From Bradyrhizobium cajani (GTDB lineage: Bacteria > Pseudomonadota > Alphaproteobacteria > Rhizobiales > Xanthobacteraceae): 64,000 bases of DNA. Location: NCBI RefSeq assembly GCF_009759665.1, contig NZ_WQNE01000018.1, forward strand, positions 62,001-126,000, given 5' to 3'. Below the pieces are notes generated by a model. The model made no database searches. It saw only the letters and a program-made list of their open reading frames with translations, and was not told the DNA's origin. Of the stretch, positions 53,501 through 61,143 are shown piece by piece (the first letter of the stretch is position 1; each line of letters opens with the position of its first letter). The position numbers were made by a program, and so were the translations under genes.

Positions 53501-53874
53501 CTTGGCTGACGGCGCTATGCGCGCGGAGTCCGTTCGGAGCGGCTATGTCGCAGGCTCCAGAGGCAGCGGGCGATCCGGCGCGCCGCCTGCGCGTGGAGTT
53601 CGGACGCACGCCGCCCGACGAGCGGCCGGCCCTGTTGCGGCGTTTGATCATCGAGCATCTCGGTGTCATTTTGCGCCGCACGGTGAATCCAGACCGCTCA
53701 TTTTTCGACTACGGCCTCGACTCACTCGGGACGCTTCAATTGCTGATCGCGCTCGAAGCCGACACCGGCATCCGGCTCCGCGCCGTGGACGTGACGACTG
53801 TGCGTGCACTGGCCGATACTCTGAGTGGGGCGATGCAGGAATTGCAGCCAGCCGGAGCAGATGCCCGTGACTGA
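47599..53874 (+). CDS. fully reducing type I polyketide synthase (KS-AT-DH-ER-KR-ACP)
   Basis: A 2,091-residue single-module PKS, probably iterative. KS: DTACSSS with Cys173, EAHGTGTPVGD and KSNLGHAES. AT: GHSMGE with Ser619 and VASH in the substrate-selectivity loop, closer to methylmalonyl-type YASH than malonyl-type HAFH but not decisive. DH: H923 in DHRVNGMPLFPG. After a non-catalytic linker come ER (SINFADVLVALGRYP; NADPH site SATGGVGQAA, about 1545) and KR (VTGGLGGLGLF, about 1750, and the Tyr in GQSAYAAAN). ACP: Ser2042 in YGLDSLG. The order matches mycocerosic-acid-synthase-like enzymes, so the product should be a saturated, perhaps methyl-branched, acyl chain. There is no thioesterase; release is probably by the acyltransferases that follow. 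The start is GTG. Confidence 0.93.
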   Translation: MTAIAVVGIGCRLPGHIDSPDALWGALLAGIDFVTDIPQQRWNADDYYVPVAGAPGRSVSRWGAFVDDPSGFDHRFFGIGEPEALAMDPQHRLLLEVTWEAAEHSGRDPRCLFGTDAGVFFGLSHQDYMQVTRDAGAMGQAYAFTGTPFSMASGRVAHAMGLTGPAITMDTACSSSLVAVHAARRSLLERECHIAFAGGAMLMFSPTTFASASGLGMLSPTGRCHAFDERADGFVRAEGCGVVMLKLLSDALRDNDRVLAVIRGSAVNQDGRTHNILTPSRAAQIAVIDRALSEAQVDPSSVGMIEAHGTGTPVGDTEEFHSLSTQYGRQSPCALGSLKSNLGHAESAAGVLGLIKTTLALAHGVVPRSLHFHRLPAHLQTIETRLFVPTDTVPWPSTSLDGLRRAAVSSYGMSGTNAHVVLEQAPQALASPLPLESTRTHEPPWLFPVSSTSPEALRASAGRLASWLDATAGGHRPSDVARTLACRRGHRPVRHALIAKTLDDLTAQLRGLAADASIDADWVDHNDRGPVFVFSGHGSQWESMGAALLDIDAVFAEAVAAIEPLIQTLSGFSVTDTLRQPGQLNGIERVQPAIFTVQVALAASLKAQGVVPSAVIGHSMGEVSAAVVAGALTLEDGVQVICHRAMLCQTLAGSGAMAVVGMAPAALRDDLARRLIDDVEIAVLAAPDSTVVGGSVQAVQRLVAAWQAEGLFAREVAVDVASHTSQVEPILAQLSKRLAGVTAHTPHTPMYSTVLLDSRESSVCDAAYWIDNLRHSVRFRPAVQAALEDGHRVFVELSPHPIVTRAVLQNAAAMDFAVRALPSMTRGEPMHNGLLDLVGAIYVAGAAIDFSVLYPDGPLLDLPLPAWTHYPLFLAPATPAAGAHHVLSTHPLLNVHRALHEEPERHIWASEIGLNAHPWLADHRVNGMPLFPGAAFCEMALAAARTALGTSLVEVRAMTFDHALRLEPSMPIVCTAVLDRPGELNFRLESRAKSEPQVHASAQLSAAVSAKPPPAYDIAALRAAHAAPVAAGEVWRWFDSQGIQFGPSFRALAPSLALSADSASLFADLRLPTSLQTGARGYTVHPVLLDACFQSVGAFTQVVLGTKGRLLLPLSVRSLRLHRADADAAHCITRFVAMDALHVEVDIDLLDASGRVLLSVDGLAMGSGVAGQHADAVACNSRLLDVVWEAWDVPRAMVKPGDGAWLLLDADSAGHQLTMELEGSLRQQGFETRILSSAGAGQGGVWREQIEDVLHQYRPGAVVVVLPRSNEPATPDATRANIASLQHVTNALTDCERRPRLFVVTCMAQRALPDDSVQLAHAGVRGWLRAVGAEFPALHPTQIDVNLQADVLLIQRQLLSGSDEDETALRGDSAYVARLQRSPLGHADRRTVDRDATRDGLRVEIRVPGDVQSLEMAAFERCAPEAGEVEVAVHATSINFADVLVALGRYPSFDGRAQGLGLDFAGIVTAVGPGLSPFRVGDRVAGLCCGGAWGTYLTCDARLLVAIPRTLTDVEAAAIVTTTATAWYGLEDLARIGPGDKVLIHSATGGVGQAAVAIARAAGAEIFATAGSEARQELLRADGISHVYDSRSVAFAEQIRRDTAGYGVDIVLNSLTGASQRAGLGLLATGGRFIEIGKKDIYGGTWLGLSPFKRNLSFFAVDLAQMCITAPARVQALLSRVMRLADEERLALPDIATYPLADAACAIRVVSGAGHTGKLVLTVPRTGHYRVPEVPKRFTPFRRDGAYIVTGGLGGLGLFLADAMSAAGAGRVILNARSKPTDAATSMMVAMRARGTEVEVICADIAEPSTARRLVEAATATGLPLRGVLHGAAVVEDGILPSVTEERLHRNWAPKAEGAWYLHEATLKQQLDWFCCFSSVAALFGSPGQSAYAAANSWLDTFTQWRRAQGLPSSAIAWGAWADIGAGAHLSARGDARMIEPRDGVYAFETLLRHDRGYAAYAHLDGAPWLTALCARSPFGAAMSQAPEAAGDPARRLRVEFGRTPPDERPALLRRLIIEHLGVILRRTVNPDRSFFDYGLDSLGTLQLLIALEADTGIRLRAVDVTTVRALADTLSGAMQELQPAGADARD

Positions 53875-55285
53875 TCTGCGTCCGCTGCACGACTGGTCAG
53901 GGCCTCCTGCGACGCTGACTCTCTGGTCTCCCTCTGCGGCGTCGACAGAAAGCGCCAAACGCGCACCGGTATCGCCCGCGTTACCGAGCTACGAACAGGA
54001 ACAGCATCTGCGCGCCTTCCGCGCGTGTGAGCAGCGGCACGAGGCGATGGCGCGGCTGCTTGTCGTTGTGTGGGACGAACCCGGGCGGTGTGACCTCAGA
54101 GCCATGACCCATGTGGTGACCGCACATCTGCGCAGGCACGACACTTATCACAGCTGGTTCGAGGAGCGCGGCGAAGCAATAGTACGACACGTACTTACCG
54201 ACCCCGCGGCCATCCAGATGGAGTCTTCGACGCTCGGCGAGGTGAGCGCGGAGGATTGGCAAAACCATGTTATGGCAACCCCAACACCGTTCGCATGGGA
54301 TTGCTTTCGGTTTGGCATTCTCCAGCGCGCGAGCGGGTTCACCTGCTTCGCAAGCATTGACCATTTGCACGCCGACGCGACCGTCATCGCGTTCCTGATG
54401 ACAGAGATCCGCTCAGTGTATCGCGCTGTGCTCGACGGCGAGACGCCGCTCAAACTCGGATCGCCGGGGAGCTATCTGGATTACTGCACCAGTCAGCGCC
54501 AGCGGGCAGCTAAGACAACGTTAGCGAATCCTGAGGTGAAGCAGTGGATCGCGTTCCTGCACCGCAATAACGGGCGGATGCCCTCTTTCGCGCTGCCGCT
54601 CGGTGTGCTGGAGGATCGCTATCAAGCCGAGTATCTACATTTGGATATTCTCGATGATACCGTCATGGCCGCGTTCGAGTCCGCGTGCCATGCTTCTGGT
54701 GCGCGGGTCATCGGCGGCCTGTTGGCCTGCGCGGCCCTGACCGAACGGGAACTGGCTGGGCGCTCGCGCTACAGTGTCATCACTCCCACAACCACGCGAA
54801 GATCGCCACAGGCTTTCAGGACGACCGGCTGGTGCGTGGGAGTGGTGCCAATCGACTTCGACGTGCAAGAACGAATGTTTCCTGAACTCGCCTTCATTGC
54901 CCAACGTAACTTTGACGAACGGCTATGCCTTGCCGACGTGCCAATCGAGCTCGTACTTGAACTGGCCGCCGGGCTGCCGACGATTCGATCCGTCGCCACA
55001 GGTGGCGTTATGCTATCCTATATGGATGTGAACGTTCCTCCACTCAGTGCGCACATTGCGCGCGAATGGCATCAGGGGAATGGGCGGGTTTATATCAACC
55101 AGGGCATGGCCGCGCAGGTTGCGGTCTGGTTGTTCCGTACGCAACGCGGGCTCTCGCTTACGGCGGCTTATCCGGCAAACGGGACAGCCCGCGCCTCGAT
55201 GCACCGCTATGTCAAAGCGCTTACGGGCGCATGCCGCCGGACGGCCGGCGCATTGATACCGACGTACTCTCATGTCGGTCGTTAA
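53861..55285 (+). CDS. PapA-like acyltransferase (condensation superfamily)
   Basis: A 474-residue protein of the condensation/CoA-dependent acyltransferase fold. The catalytic motif reads DHLHADA (near residue 168) in place of HHxxxDG; the essential second His and the Asp are kept, Gly is Ala. DH-x-H-x-D variants of this kind are known to me from mycobacterial PapA proteins, which move polyketide chains onto a hydroxyl acceptor. Its ATG overlaps the PKS stop by 14 bases with a GGAG site, so it should take the PKS product directly from the ACP. It is distinct in sequence from the three acyltransferases downstream. The acceptor is not known. Confidence 0.8.
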   Translation: MPVTDLRPLHDWSGPPATLTLWSPSAASTESAKRAPVSPALPSYEQEQHLRAFRACEQRHEAMARLLVVVWDEPGRCDLRAMTHVVTAHLRRHDTYHSWFEERGEAIVRHVLTDPAAIQMESSTLGEVSAEDWQNHVMATPTPFAWDCFRFGILQRASGFTCFASIDHLHADATVIAFLMTEIRSVYRAVLDGETPLKLGSPGSYLDYCTSQRQRAAKTTLANPEVKQWIAFLHRNNGRMPSFALPLGVLEDRYQAEYLHLDILDDTVMAAFESACHASGARVIGGLLACAALTERELAGRSRYSVITPTTTRRSPQAFRTTGWCVGVVPIDFDVQERMFPELAFIAQRNFDERLCLADVPIELVLELAAGLPTIRSVATGGVMLSYMDVNVPPLSAHIAREWHQGNGRVYINQGMAAQVAVWLFRTQRGLSLTAAYPANGTARASMHRYVKALTGACRRTAGALIPTYSHVGR

Positions 55286-55287
55286 CG

Positions 55288-56676
55288 ATGACGCATGCGA
55301 TGTCTCACCCGGAGAACTTGTCGAGTATGTCGCCGCCCTTCGTGTCCTTCGCCGATCAAAGCATATACCTTGCGCATACCTCACTTGGGCAGCATGCGGT
55401 TATTCAGGTGCTGTGGCGTTATCTGCGGCCCGTAGACCTGGACGCGCTGACACGGTTCCGTGACAATCTCGCGCACGGTCATCTGGCGCGGCTGATCCGG
55501 CCGGCGCTGCTTCCGTTCGGACGGCACCAATGGGTCAGCTCGCCACCCCCGTCGGCTGCTCTGGCTGTCGCGGAGGCGCCGCTTGCCCCTGAGGCGATGC
55601 AGGCATGGGCCGACGCGCAGGTGGAGCTTCCTTTGGACCCTGTGCGCGGGCCAGCATGGACCCTAACGATCCAAACCTTCACCGACGGCTCCACAGTGGT
55701 CTCGCTTGTGGTGTCGCACTGCATCGCGGACGGACTGACGACCGCAATAGCCGTGAGCGAAGCCGCGCGCGGCGAGCGACGGCCTCCAGCCTATCCCGCA
55801 TGGTCAGTCTGGTCAGCGCCCCGCGCCGCGGCATCACTGGGTGCCGAACTCCAACGCATTGTGCGGGACGCACCAGCGACGCTCCGGGCGCTCGCCCAGC
55901 TGGCCGGTACAGCATACACATCGCGCGCCAAGTACAACACGCCCGCCGCATCGCCAGTCGTGACAAGCGCAGATGACCGGAAAGTCGTGTTTCCGTCGGC
56001 CTTCATACGCGTGCCCACGTCCGTCTGGGACGCCAGAGCACAGAGCCTGGGTGCGAACCGTCTCACGCTCCTGACCGCGATAACAGCGGCGTTTGCCGAG
56101 GCGCTCGGTCGCGTCCGTGACGATGATGTGACCTTGTTGATGCCCGTGAATCAGCGAGAGGGTCTGTCGCACACGGGCGGGAACGGCGTCGCGCTTGCCA
56201 CATTGAAGGTGCGTGTCGACGAACCGCGCGGGCGCCTGCATACGTTGCAGCGACGTCTGCGGGCAACGCTGCTGCGGACGAGACGCGAACCCAATCGACT
56301 TGCCACACTGCTGCCCTTGGTGCCCTTTGTGCCTAGATGCGCATTTTCGGCTGCCAGCCATCTGGCGCTTGGCGCGCTCGCTGACCTGCCGGTCACCTGT
56401 TCGAACTTGGGCTACTTGCCCAAGGACGTGCTCCAGATCGATGGCGCTGCGGCTGATCGAATCTGCGCTCGCGGCATCGACCGTCCGGTCTCGCGCCGCG
56501 CGATCGAGGCGCGTCAAGGTGTGGCGACACTCTTCGCCGGCGTCATACCCGGATTTATCGCCCTGAGCTTCGTTACCTACCAGCCGGGCGTGGTAACGGA
56601 GCCTCAGCATCTTCGTGCGCTCGTCGAACGGCTCTTGGCTGACTACGAACTCGCTGGCGAGTTTTTCGATGCTTGA
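55288..56676 (+). CDS. condensation-like acyltransferase, paralog 1
   Basis: A 462-residue acyltransferase of the PapA5 / WS-DGAT-like superfamily, with the catalytic motif SHCIADG (near residue 148). Shared blocks with the next two genes are LPFGRHQWV near residue 70 and LPVTCSNLGYLP in the C-terminal half. It starts two bases after the previous stop; ATG 55288 was chosen, with in-frame ATGs at 55300 and 55327 as alternatives because no ribosome site is strong. It probably forms one ester bond in the polyketide product. Confidence 0.8.
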   Translation: MTHAMSHPENLSSMSPPFVSFADQSIYLAHTSLGQHAVIQVLWRYLRPVDLDALTRFRDNLAHGHLARLIRPALLPFGRHQWVSSPPPSAALAVAEAPLAPEAMQAWADAQVELPLDPVRGPAWTLTIQTFTDGSTVVSLVVSHCIADGLTTAIAVSEAARGERRPPAYPAWSVWSAPRAAASLGAELQRIVRDAPATLRALAQLAGTAYTSRAKYNTPAASPVVTSADDRKVVFPSAFIRVPTSVWDARAQSLGANRLTLLTAITAAFAEALGRVRDDDVTLLMPVNQREGLSHTGGNGVALATLKVRVDEPRGRLHTLQRRLRATLLRTRREPNRLATLLPLVPFVPRCAFSAASHLALGALADLPVTCSNLGYLPKDVLQIDGAAADRICARGIDRPVSRRAIEARQGVATLFAGVIPGFIALSFVTYQPGVVTEPQHLRALVERLLADYELAGEFFDA

Positions 56677-58057
56677 GACGAGCACGCCCGGCGCCGCGAC
56701 ATACGCGCGGCACCGCCTCGCCTGGCTGGACCAACTGGCCTACGAATTGTTTAGGGTCACTGGCCGGAGCCAGTTGATGCAATGCCTCTGGCTCTATGAC
56801 CGTGACGTGAACCTCGCCGCGCTGGCGCGAACAAATGAACGGCTCGCCGCACTGTCCTTCAATCGGCTCATTGAGCCGTCACCCTTGCCGTGGGGAAGGC
56901 CTCGTTGGGTGAAGCCGGCCGGGGCGCCCATTCTGCCTGAGCAGAGTTCGGACCTGCTGCCACGATCGCGGCTGCTGCAGTGGGCTAACCAGCACGCGCG
57001 CGCGCCCATAGATCCTGTCATAGGCCCGGCCGTGCGAATGGCCATCCAGCCGTTCGACGATGGCAGCACAGCCGTGAGCATCGTCGGATCGCATCTCCTG
57101 CTCGACGGAATGGGAGCCTTGCGCGCTATCGAGGCTGCCGTAAACGGCACGGGCGTCCCGAGCCCGTACTTGCCTAAAGGCGCCCGCGGGCGGCTGTCCG
57201 GGTGCGTATCGGACGCGTGGCAGATCATCGCCGACGCTCCGCGTACGGTTGCCGCACTCGCTCGGATTGCGCGCGCGAACTGGCACGGGCCCGCCGCCCC
57301 TATACAGAGGCCGGCCGTTACAGCCGCCGAAGCAGATCACGACCCATCAACGATCGTGGAGCTTCCGGCTGTTGTGGTGACTGTTGAAGCGCGTGTCTGG
57401 CTCGCGTGCGAGCAGCGGCTTGGTGGTGGCTTGAATACACTGCTGCCGGGCTTCGTGGCGTCCCTGGCATCGCATCTGGGGCGCCGCCGTTTCTCTGACG
57501 GCGCTATCAGTCTGCTTGTCCCAATAAACCGAAGGCGTGGGCCGGACGACGAACGAGCGCTGGCGATCGAATTCCATATGATGAACGTCGCGCCCGCAGG
57601 CCTGACCACGAACCTGGGGCCCGTGAATGCGTCGCGGAAGGCGCTGCTTCGCGGCGCGAGGAAAAATCAGACCGATGTACTGGCGTCGTTCCTACCCGCC
57701 ATCGCTTGGATGCCGCGCACCACCGCAAAGACGCTCTTGAACCGGCTGTTCAATTATGCCGATGAGCTGCCAGCAAGCTGTTCCGACCTCGGCCTGCTGC
57801 CGGACGGACTCGCGCGCATCGACGGCGCGCCGTGCCGCCACATGCTGACACGAGCTGTGGATGTCAACGTCACGCGCCAAGACCTGGAGCGTTCCCACGG
57901 CCATCTCGTTGTCGTGGCCTCGCGCTACGACAAGACCGTTTCCCTCTGCATCGAGGCCTGCCAGTTGGGACACACACCGACCACGATTGACAAACTTCGC
58001 CTGGTGGTTTCGCGAACGCTCGCCGACTTTGGACTCGATGCGATCATTGACGCCTGA
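56669..58057 (+). CDS. condensation-like acyltransferase, paralog 2
   Basis: A 462-residue paralog of the previous gene, with the catalytic motif SHLLLDG (near residue 148), LPWGRPRWV near residue 75 and LPASCSDLGLLP late in the sequence. The ATG lies eight bases inside the previous gene's end, so the two are coupled. Full conservation of His, Asp and Gly suggests it is active. After it comes a 409-bp gap, the only break in the acyltransferase series. Confidence 0.8.
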   Translation: MLETSTPGAATYARHRLAWLDQLAYELFRVTGRSQLMQCLWLYDRDVNLAALARTNERLAALSFNRLIEPSPLPWGRPRWVKPAGAPILPEQSSDLLPRSRLLQWANQHARAPIDPVIGPAVRMAIQPFDDGSTAVSIVGSHLLLDGMGALRAIEAAVNGTGVPSPYLPKGARGRLSGCVSDAWQIIADAPRTVAALARIARANWHGPAAPIQRPAVTAAEADHDPSTIVELPAVVVTVEARVWLACEQRLGGGLNTLLPGFVASLASHLGRRRFSDGAISLLVPINRRRGPDDERALAIEFHMMNVAPAGLTTNLGPVNASRKALLRGARKNQTDVLASFLPAIAWMPRTTAKTLLNRLFNYADELPASCSDLGLLPDGLARIDGAPCRHMLTRAVDVNVTRQDLERSHGHLVVVASRYDKTVSLCIEACQLGHTPTTIDKLRLVVSRTLADFGLDAIIDA

Positions 58058-58466
58058 TCCCAGCGACCCTCGGGGGCTGGTTTTGCATGTGGATTCTCAG
58101 CCAATAAAGGATCAGCGTATTCAAAATCGAGTTAAATTGACGTACGATTGATAGGTCGGTAGGGGTGGCAAGAGATCGCTTTTCTGCGGCAATCCCAGCC
58201 TTCTGAAGTACAACGACTATTCAGCCGCATAGCGGAGGGGCTCGTGCTGATTCCGCATTTCGATTTTATCCTGACCGACTGCGACTCTTAACCGCCACAC
58301 CACAGATGCGCGAGACAACCGCACGCGCGAGCAGTGTTTTCATCGTTGTCAACCCGCTTCCGGTCGAGTGTCATCCCCATGGCGGTTGGCGATCTTCGCC
58401 TGGCGGGTTTGTCAGCGTGCTCGAACCCGCCCGCATCCCGCAGCAAAGAACCAGGGGGATTGAGGG
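58058..58466. other. non-coding gap inside the lipid cluster
   Basis: About 400 bp with no supported gene. It starts with an AT-richer stretch (around 58,090-58,150) that could hold a promoter for the fourth acyltransferase. The 58,240-58,290 part has a GCTGATTCCGCATTTCGATT stretch that looked like an insertion-sequence end, but I could not confirm it. A purine-rich ribosome site (CAGGGGGATTGAGGG) precedes the GTG at 58467. Confidence 0.45.
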
Positions 58467-59849
58467 GTGAGCCCTTCTTCTGCCAACAAACTGCGCGGAC
58501 GCGGCGGCGGGGCGAGCGACCCCGGCGCGGACGATGTTCTGTGCTACATGGACCAAGGCTCATTCGTCGGATTGCGCGCGCTCGGACGCGGACCAGCGCT
58601 GCATTTCACCTGGTTATGTCCGCACGCCATCGATGAAGCCGCCGTGAGACAGTTCAGCGAGCGCCTCGCACTAGGGTTGCTAGGACGTCTTCTGCAGCGT
58701 TCACCACTGCCATGGGGGCGGCACCGTTGGGTGGCCAACCCTCTGCCGGGCCCTGTGACGTGGTTTCGCGACCCGCTCCCCAACGAGTGTCTGCCCAAGT
58801 TGCGACGCGTGCTGGTCGATCTACCTGTGGATCCCGAGCACGGACCAGGCTGGCGCCTGGCAGTCCAAGCGCTGGAGGGCGGTGGCTGCGCGCTGACGAT
58901 GCTGGTGTCGCACACGATCGCTGACATGCAAGCTGCCAATCGGGCCATCGCTGACGCGGTGGCTGGTCGACGTCTCGACCATGGATTCCCGGCCCCATCT
59001 TGGCGATGGTCTCCAGTGATGCTGGTGCGCGACAGCGTTGAGAGCTTGCGCGCCTTGCCTGGCGTTTGGCGCGCTCTGGTGGCTCTCGTGCGGCGGTCGC
59101 GCAAGGGGAGGGCGGGCTTGTCGCGTTCGAGCTCGCGCGCTCGAAGCAGCCACGACCACTTTGAGCCGGCAGCGGATGTGCCGCTCGTGCAGGTGGTCTT
59201 GGATGCAGGAGCGTGCCAACAGCATGCGTCGGATCTGGGCGTGGCGAGTAACACGCTGATCATGGCGTTCGCAGCACGGCTCGCTTTCCGGATGGGCCGC
59301 GTGGACGCCTCAGGGCGCGTGAAGCTGGTGCTACCGGTCAGCGACCGCCATTCAAATGACCGACGCGGCAACGCGCTGCGGTCGATCACGGTGATGGCGG
59401 ACCCCGATGCTTGCCGCAACTATCCGCGCGCTTTACAGCGAGATCTCAAGGCTGCGCTGGCCTCGCTGATCCGGCACGGTGACGACTTGTCGCCGTTGTT
59501 TCCGCTGATTCCGTATGTGCCGCCGTGGCTGGCGCGTCGTCTGGAGCGGGAGGCGCTCGGGGCGGCGGACCTGCCCGTTGGATGCAGCCTTGTCGGCGAA
59601 GTGCCGCTGGACATGAACCGCCCCTGCGGCGAGGCATTGCTTCTGCAGATGTCCACTCTGGAGCGTCATACAGCCTCGGAGCTTGAACGGCTGGGTGGCG
59701 TGCTATTTATCCTGAGCCACCGTGTCGGCGAACGGCTGTTCGTTACCGTGTCCGGCTACGTGCCAGACCTCGCAACGACCCGCGCCGAGTTGGCGTCATT
59801 CGTGCGCGATGCGCTCGCGGATATGGGCCTGTGCGGGACGGTCAGTTGA
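58467..59849 (+). CDS. condensation-like acyltransferase, paralog 3, altered motif
   Basis: A 460-residue paralog of the two genes before it: LPWGRHRWV near residue 84, LPVGCSLVGEVP in the C-terminal half. The motif reads SHTIADM, keeping the catalytic His and Asp but with Met for Gly. In this superfamily that Gly packs near the catalytic His, so the change might lower or alter activity. It starts with GTG after a purine-rich ribosome site and ends 125 bp before the convergent exporter operon. Confidence 0.75.
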   Translation: MSPSSANKLRGRGGGASDPGADDVLCYMDQGSFVGLRALGRGPALHFTWLCPHAIDEAAVRQFSERLALGLLGRLLQRSPLPWGRHRWVANPLPGPVTWFRDPLPNECLPKLRRVLVDLPVDPEHGPGWRLAVQALEGGGCALTMLVSHTIADMQAANRAIADAVAGRRLDHGFPAPSWRWSPVMLVRDSVESLRALPGVWRALVALVRRSRKGRAGLSRSSSRARSSHDHFEPAADVPLVQVVLDAGACQQHASDLGVASNTLIMAFAARLAFRMGRVDASGRVKLVLPVSDRHSNDRRGNALRSITVMADPDACRNYPRALQRDLKAALASLIRHGDDLSPLFPLIPYVPPWLARRLEREALGAADLPVGCSLVGEVPLDMNRPCGEALLLQMSTLERHTASELERLGGVLFILSHRVGERLFVTVSGYVPDLATTRAELASFVRDALADMGLCGTVS

Positions 59850-59974
59850 CGATGATCGATCAACAAAGCAGATAGCGCGCCTCGGCCAAGACTTGGCGCA
59901 TGGAACGTGGAGCTTGATCGATTACTTTGGCGAGCGAAGATGCACCGTGGCGGCCAAAGCGGTCGCTGCAACGC

Positions 59975-61141
59975 TCAAGCGACGCGCAGCGCGTCGACGA
60001 TCTTCATACGGGCGGCCCGTACGGCCGGCAGGAAGCCGCCGAGGAAGCCCATCACGAGCGCGAAGACGAGCGACCGCAGCACGATCTCGGGCGTCAGCAC
60101 AAACCGAAATGCGAGCTCGGAGAGCGACGTCCAGTTGAGCGTCGAGATCTTCACCTGCATCATGAGCGATGCGAACGAAAGCCCAACAACCCAGCCGACG
60201 AGCGCGAGCAGCAGCGCCTCGACAAGGAAAGCAACGAGGATCCGCGAGCGCCGAAATCCGAGCGCCCGGAGGACCCCCACCTCCATCATGCGGCTGGCCA
60301 CGGCCGCGTACATCGTTATCGTCGCGCCAATGACCGCGCCGAGCGAGAACATCACCGAGAGCGTGATCCCGAGCATCTGAATGAACCCGGAGAGCAGGCG
60401 TGACTGCTCCTCGTAGAAGATGCGCTCGCGCTTGGCCTCGATGGTAAGGCGGGGATCCGCTTCGAGGCGCGCCTTGAGCGTATCAAAGCTGGAGCGATCA
60501 GCGAGCCGCACCGTGACCGAAGAGAAAAAGTCTCGCCGAAACGACTGCATGAGCTGCTCGCTATCGCCCCAGATCTCGGAATCGAAGCCGCTGCCGCCCG
60601 CGTCGAAGCGACCTACGATCTTCCACTCCCGGTGAGCAAACCTGAGGCTCGACCCAATCTCGACGTCTTCGAAACGCCCCGCGAGCGCTCTGCCGATCAC
60701 GATCTCGTTCGATCCCGGACGAAACATGCGCCCCTCGGCGAGCCGCACCTGCGGACGTACGGCCAGAGCGGCTGGGCCAACGCCGCGGACCAAAACGTTG
60801 CTCGCCTGCTTACCCCCGCGCCTTGGCCGCGATATCAGCACAGCCGATTCCTTCGATACAAGCGGCGCGCCTTCGGCTCCGATGACAACCTCGGGCTGGC
60901 TTTCGATAATCCTGGCCTGCCGACGGTCGATCAGGCTCTGGATCTCGACTTCCGCAGAGCGGCGTACGAAGATGACGTTCGTGTCCTCGCCGGTTGCAAC
61001 GAGCGTCTGCTTGAGTCCGGAGTCAAGCATGAGCACGGCAGCGTAGACAAACACCACGAGGGCCATGCCTGTCGCGGTGAGCAAATTGGTGAGTTTGCGC
61101 ACGTACAGGTTACGCAAGCTGTAGGCCAGCAGCAGCGGCAT
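59975..61141 (-). CDS. ABC exporter permease, DevC/MacB-FtsX type, subunit A
   Basis: A 388-residue inner-membrane protein with the FtsX/MacB layout: one N-terminal helix (MPLLLAYSLRNLYVRKLTNL onward), a periplasmic domain of about 220 residues, then three C-terminal helices (from about residue 255). The end RMKIVDALRVA is typical. It lacks an ATPase domain, so it resembles DevC/LolC-E-type permeases rather than fused MacB. It is the last gene of the minus-strand export operon and convergent with the acyltransferases. With its partner it should move a lipid from the inner membrane to the periplasmic adaptor. Confidence 0.87.
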   Translation of the reverse strand: MPLLLAYSLRNLYVRKLTNLLTATGMALVVFVYAAVLMLDSGLKQTLVATGEDTNVIFVRRSAEVEIQSLIDRRQARIIESQPEVVIGAEGAPLVSKESAVLISRPRRGGKQASNVLVRGVGPAALAVRPQVRLAEGRMFRPGSNEIVIGRALAGRFEDVEIGSSLRFAHREWKIVGRFDAGGSGFDSEIWGDSEQLMQSFRRDFFSSVTVRLADRSSFDTLKARLEADPRLTIEAKRERIFYEEQSRLLSGFIQMLGITLSVMFSLGAVIGATITMYAAVASRMMEVGVLRALGFRRSRILVAFLVEALLLALVGWVVGLSFASLMMQVKISTLNWTSLSELAFRFVLTPEIVLRSLVFALVMGFLGGFLPAVRAARMKIVDALRVA

Positions 61142-61143
61142 GG

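Noticed and set aside
47599..53874. The PKS as a HMWP1-like part of the siderophore
   Set aside because: It is fully reducing (DH, ER and KR present), has no Cy, methyltransferase or NRPS domains, and is separated from the siderophore operon by a degenerate 1.4 kb stretch. It runs instead into acyltransferases.
58230..58300. Possible insertion-sequence end (GCTGATTCCGCATTTCGATT region)
   Set aside because: It reminded me of some IS termini, but there is no transposase, no matching second end and no target duplication visible, so it is not called.
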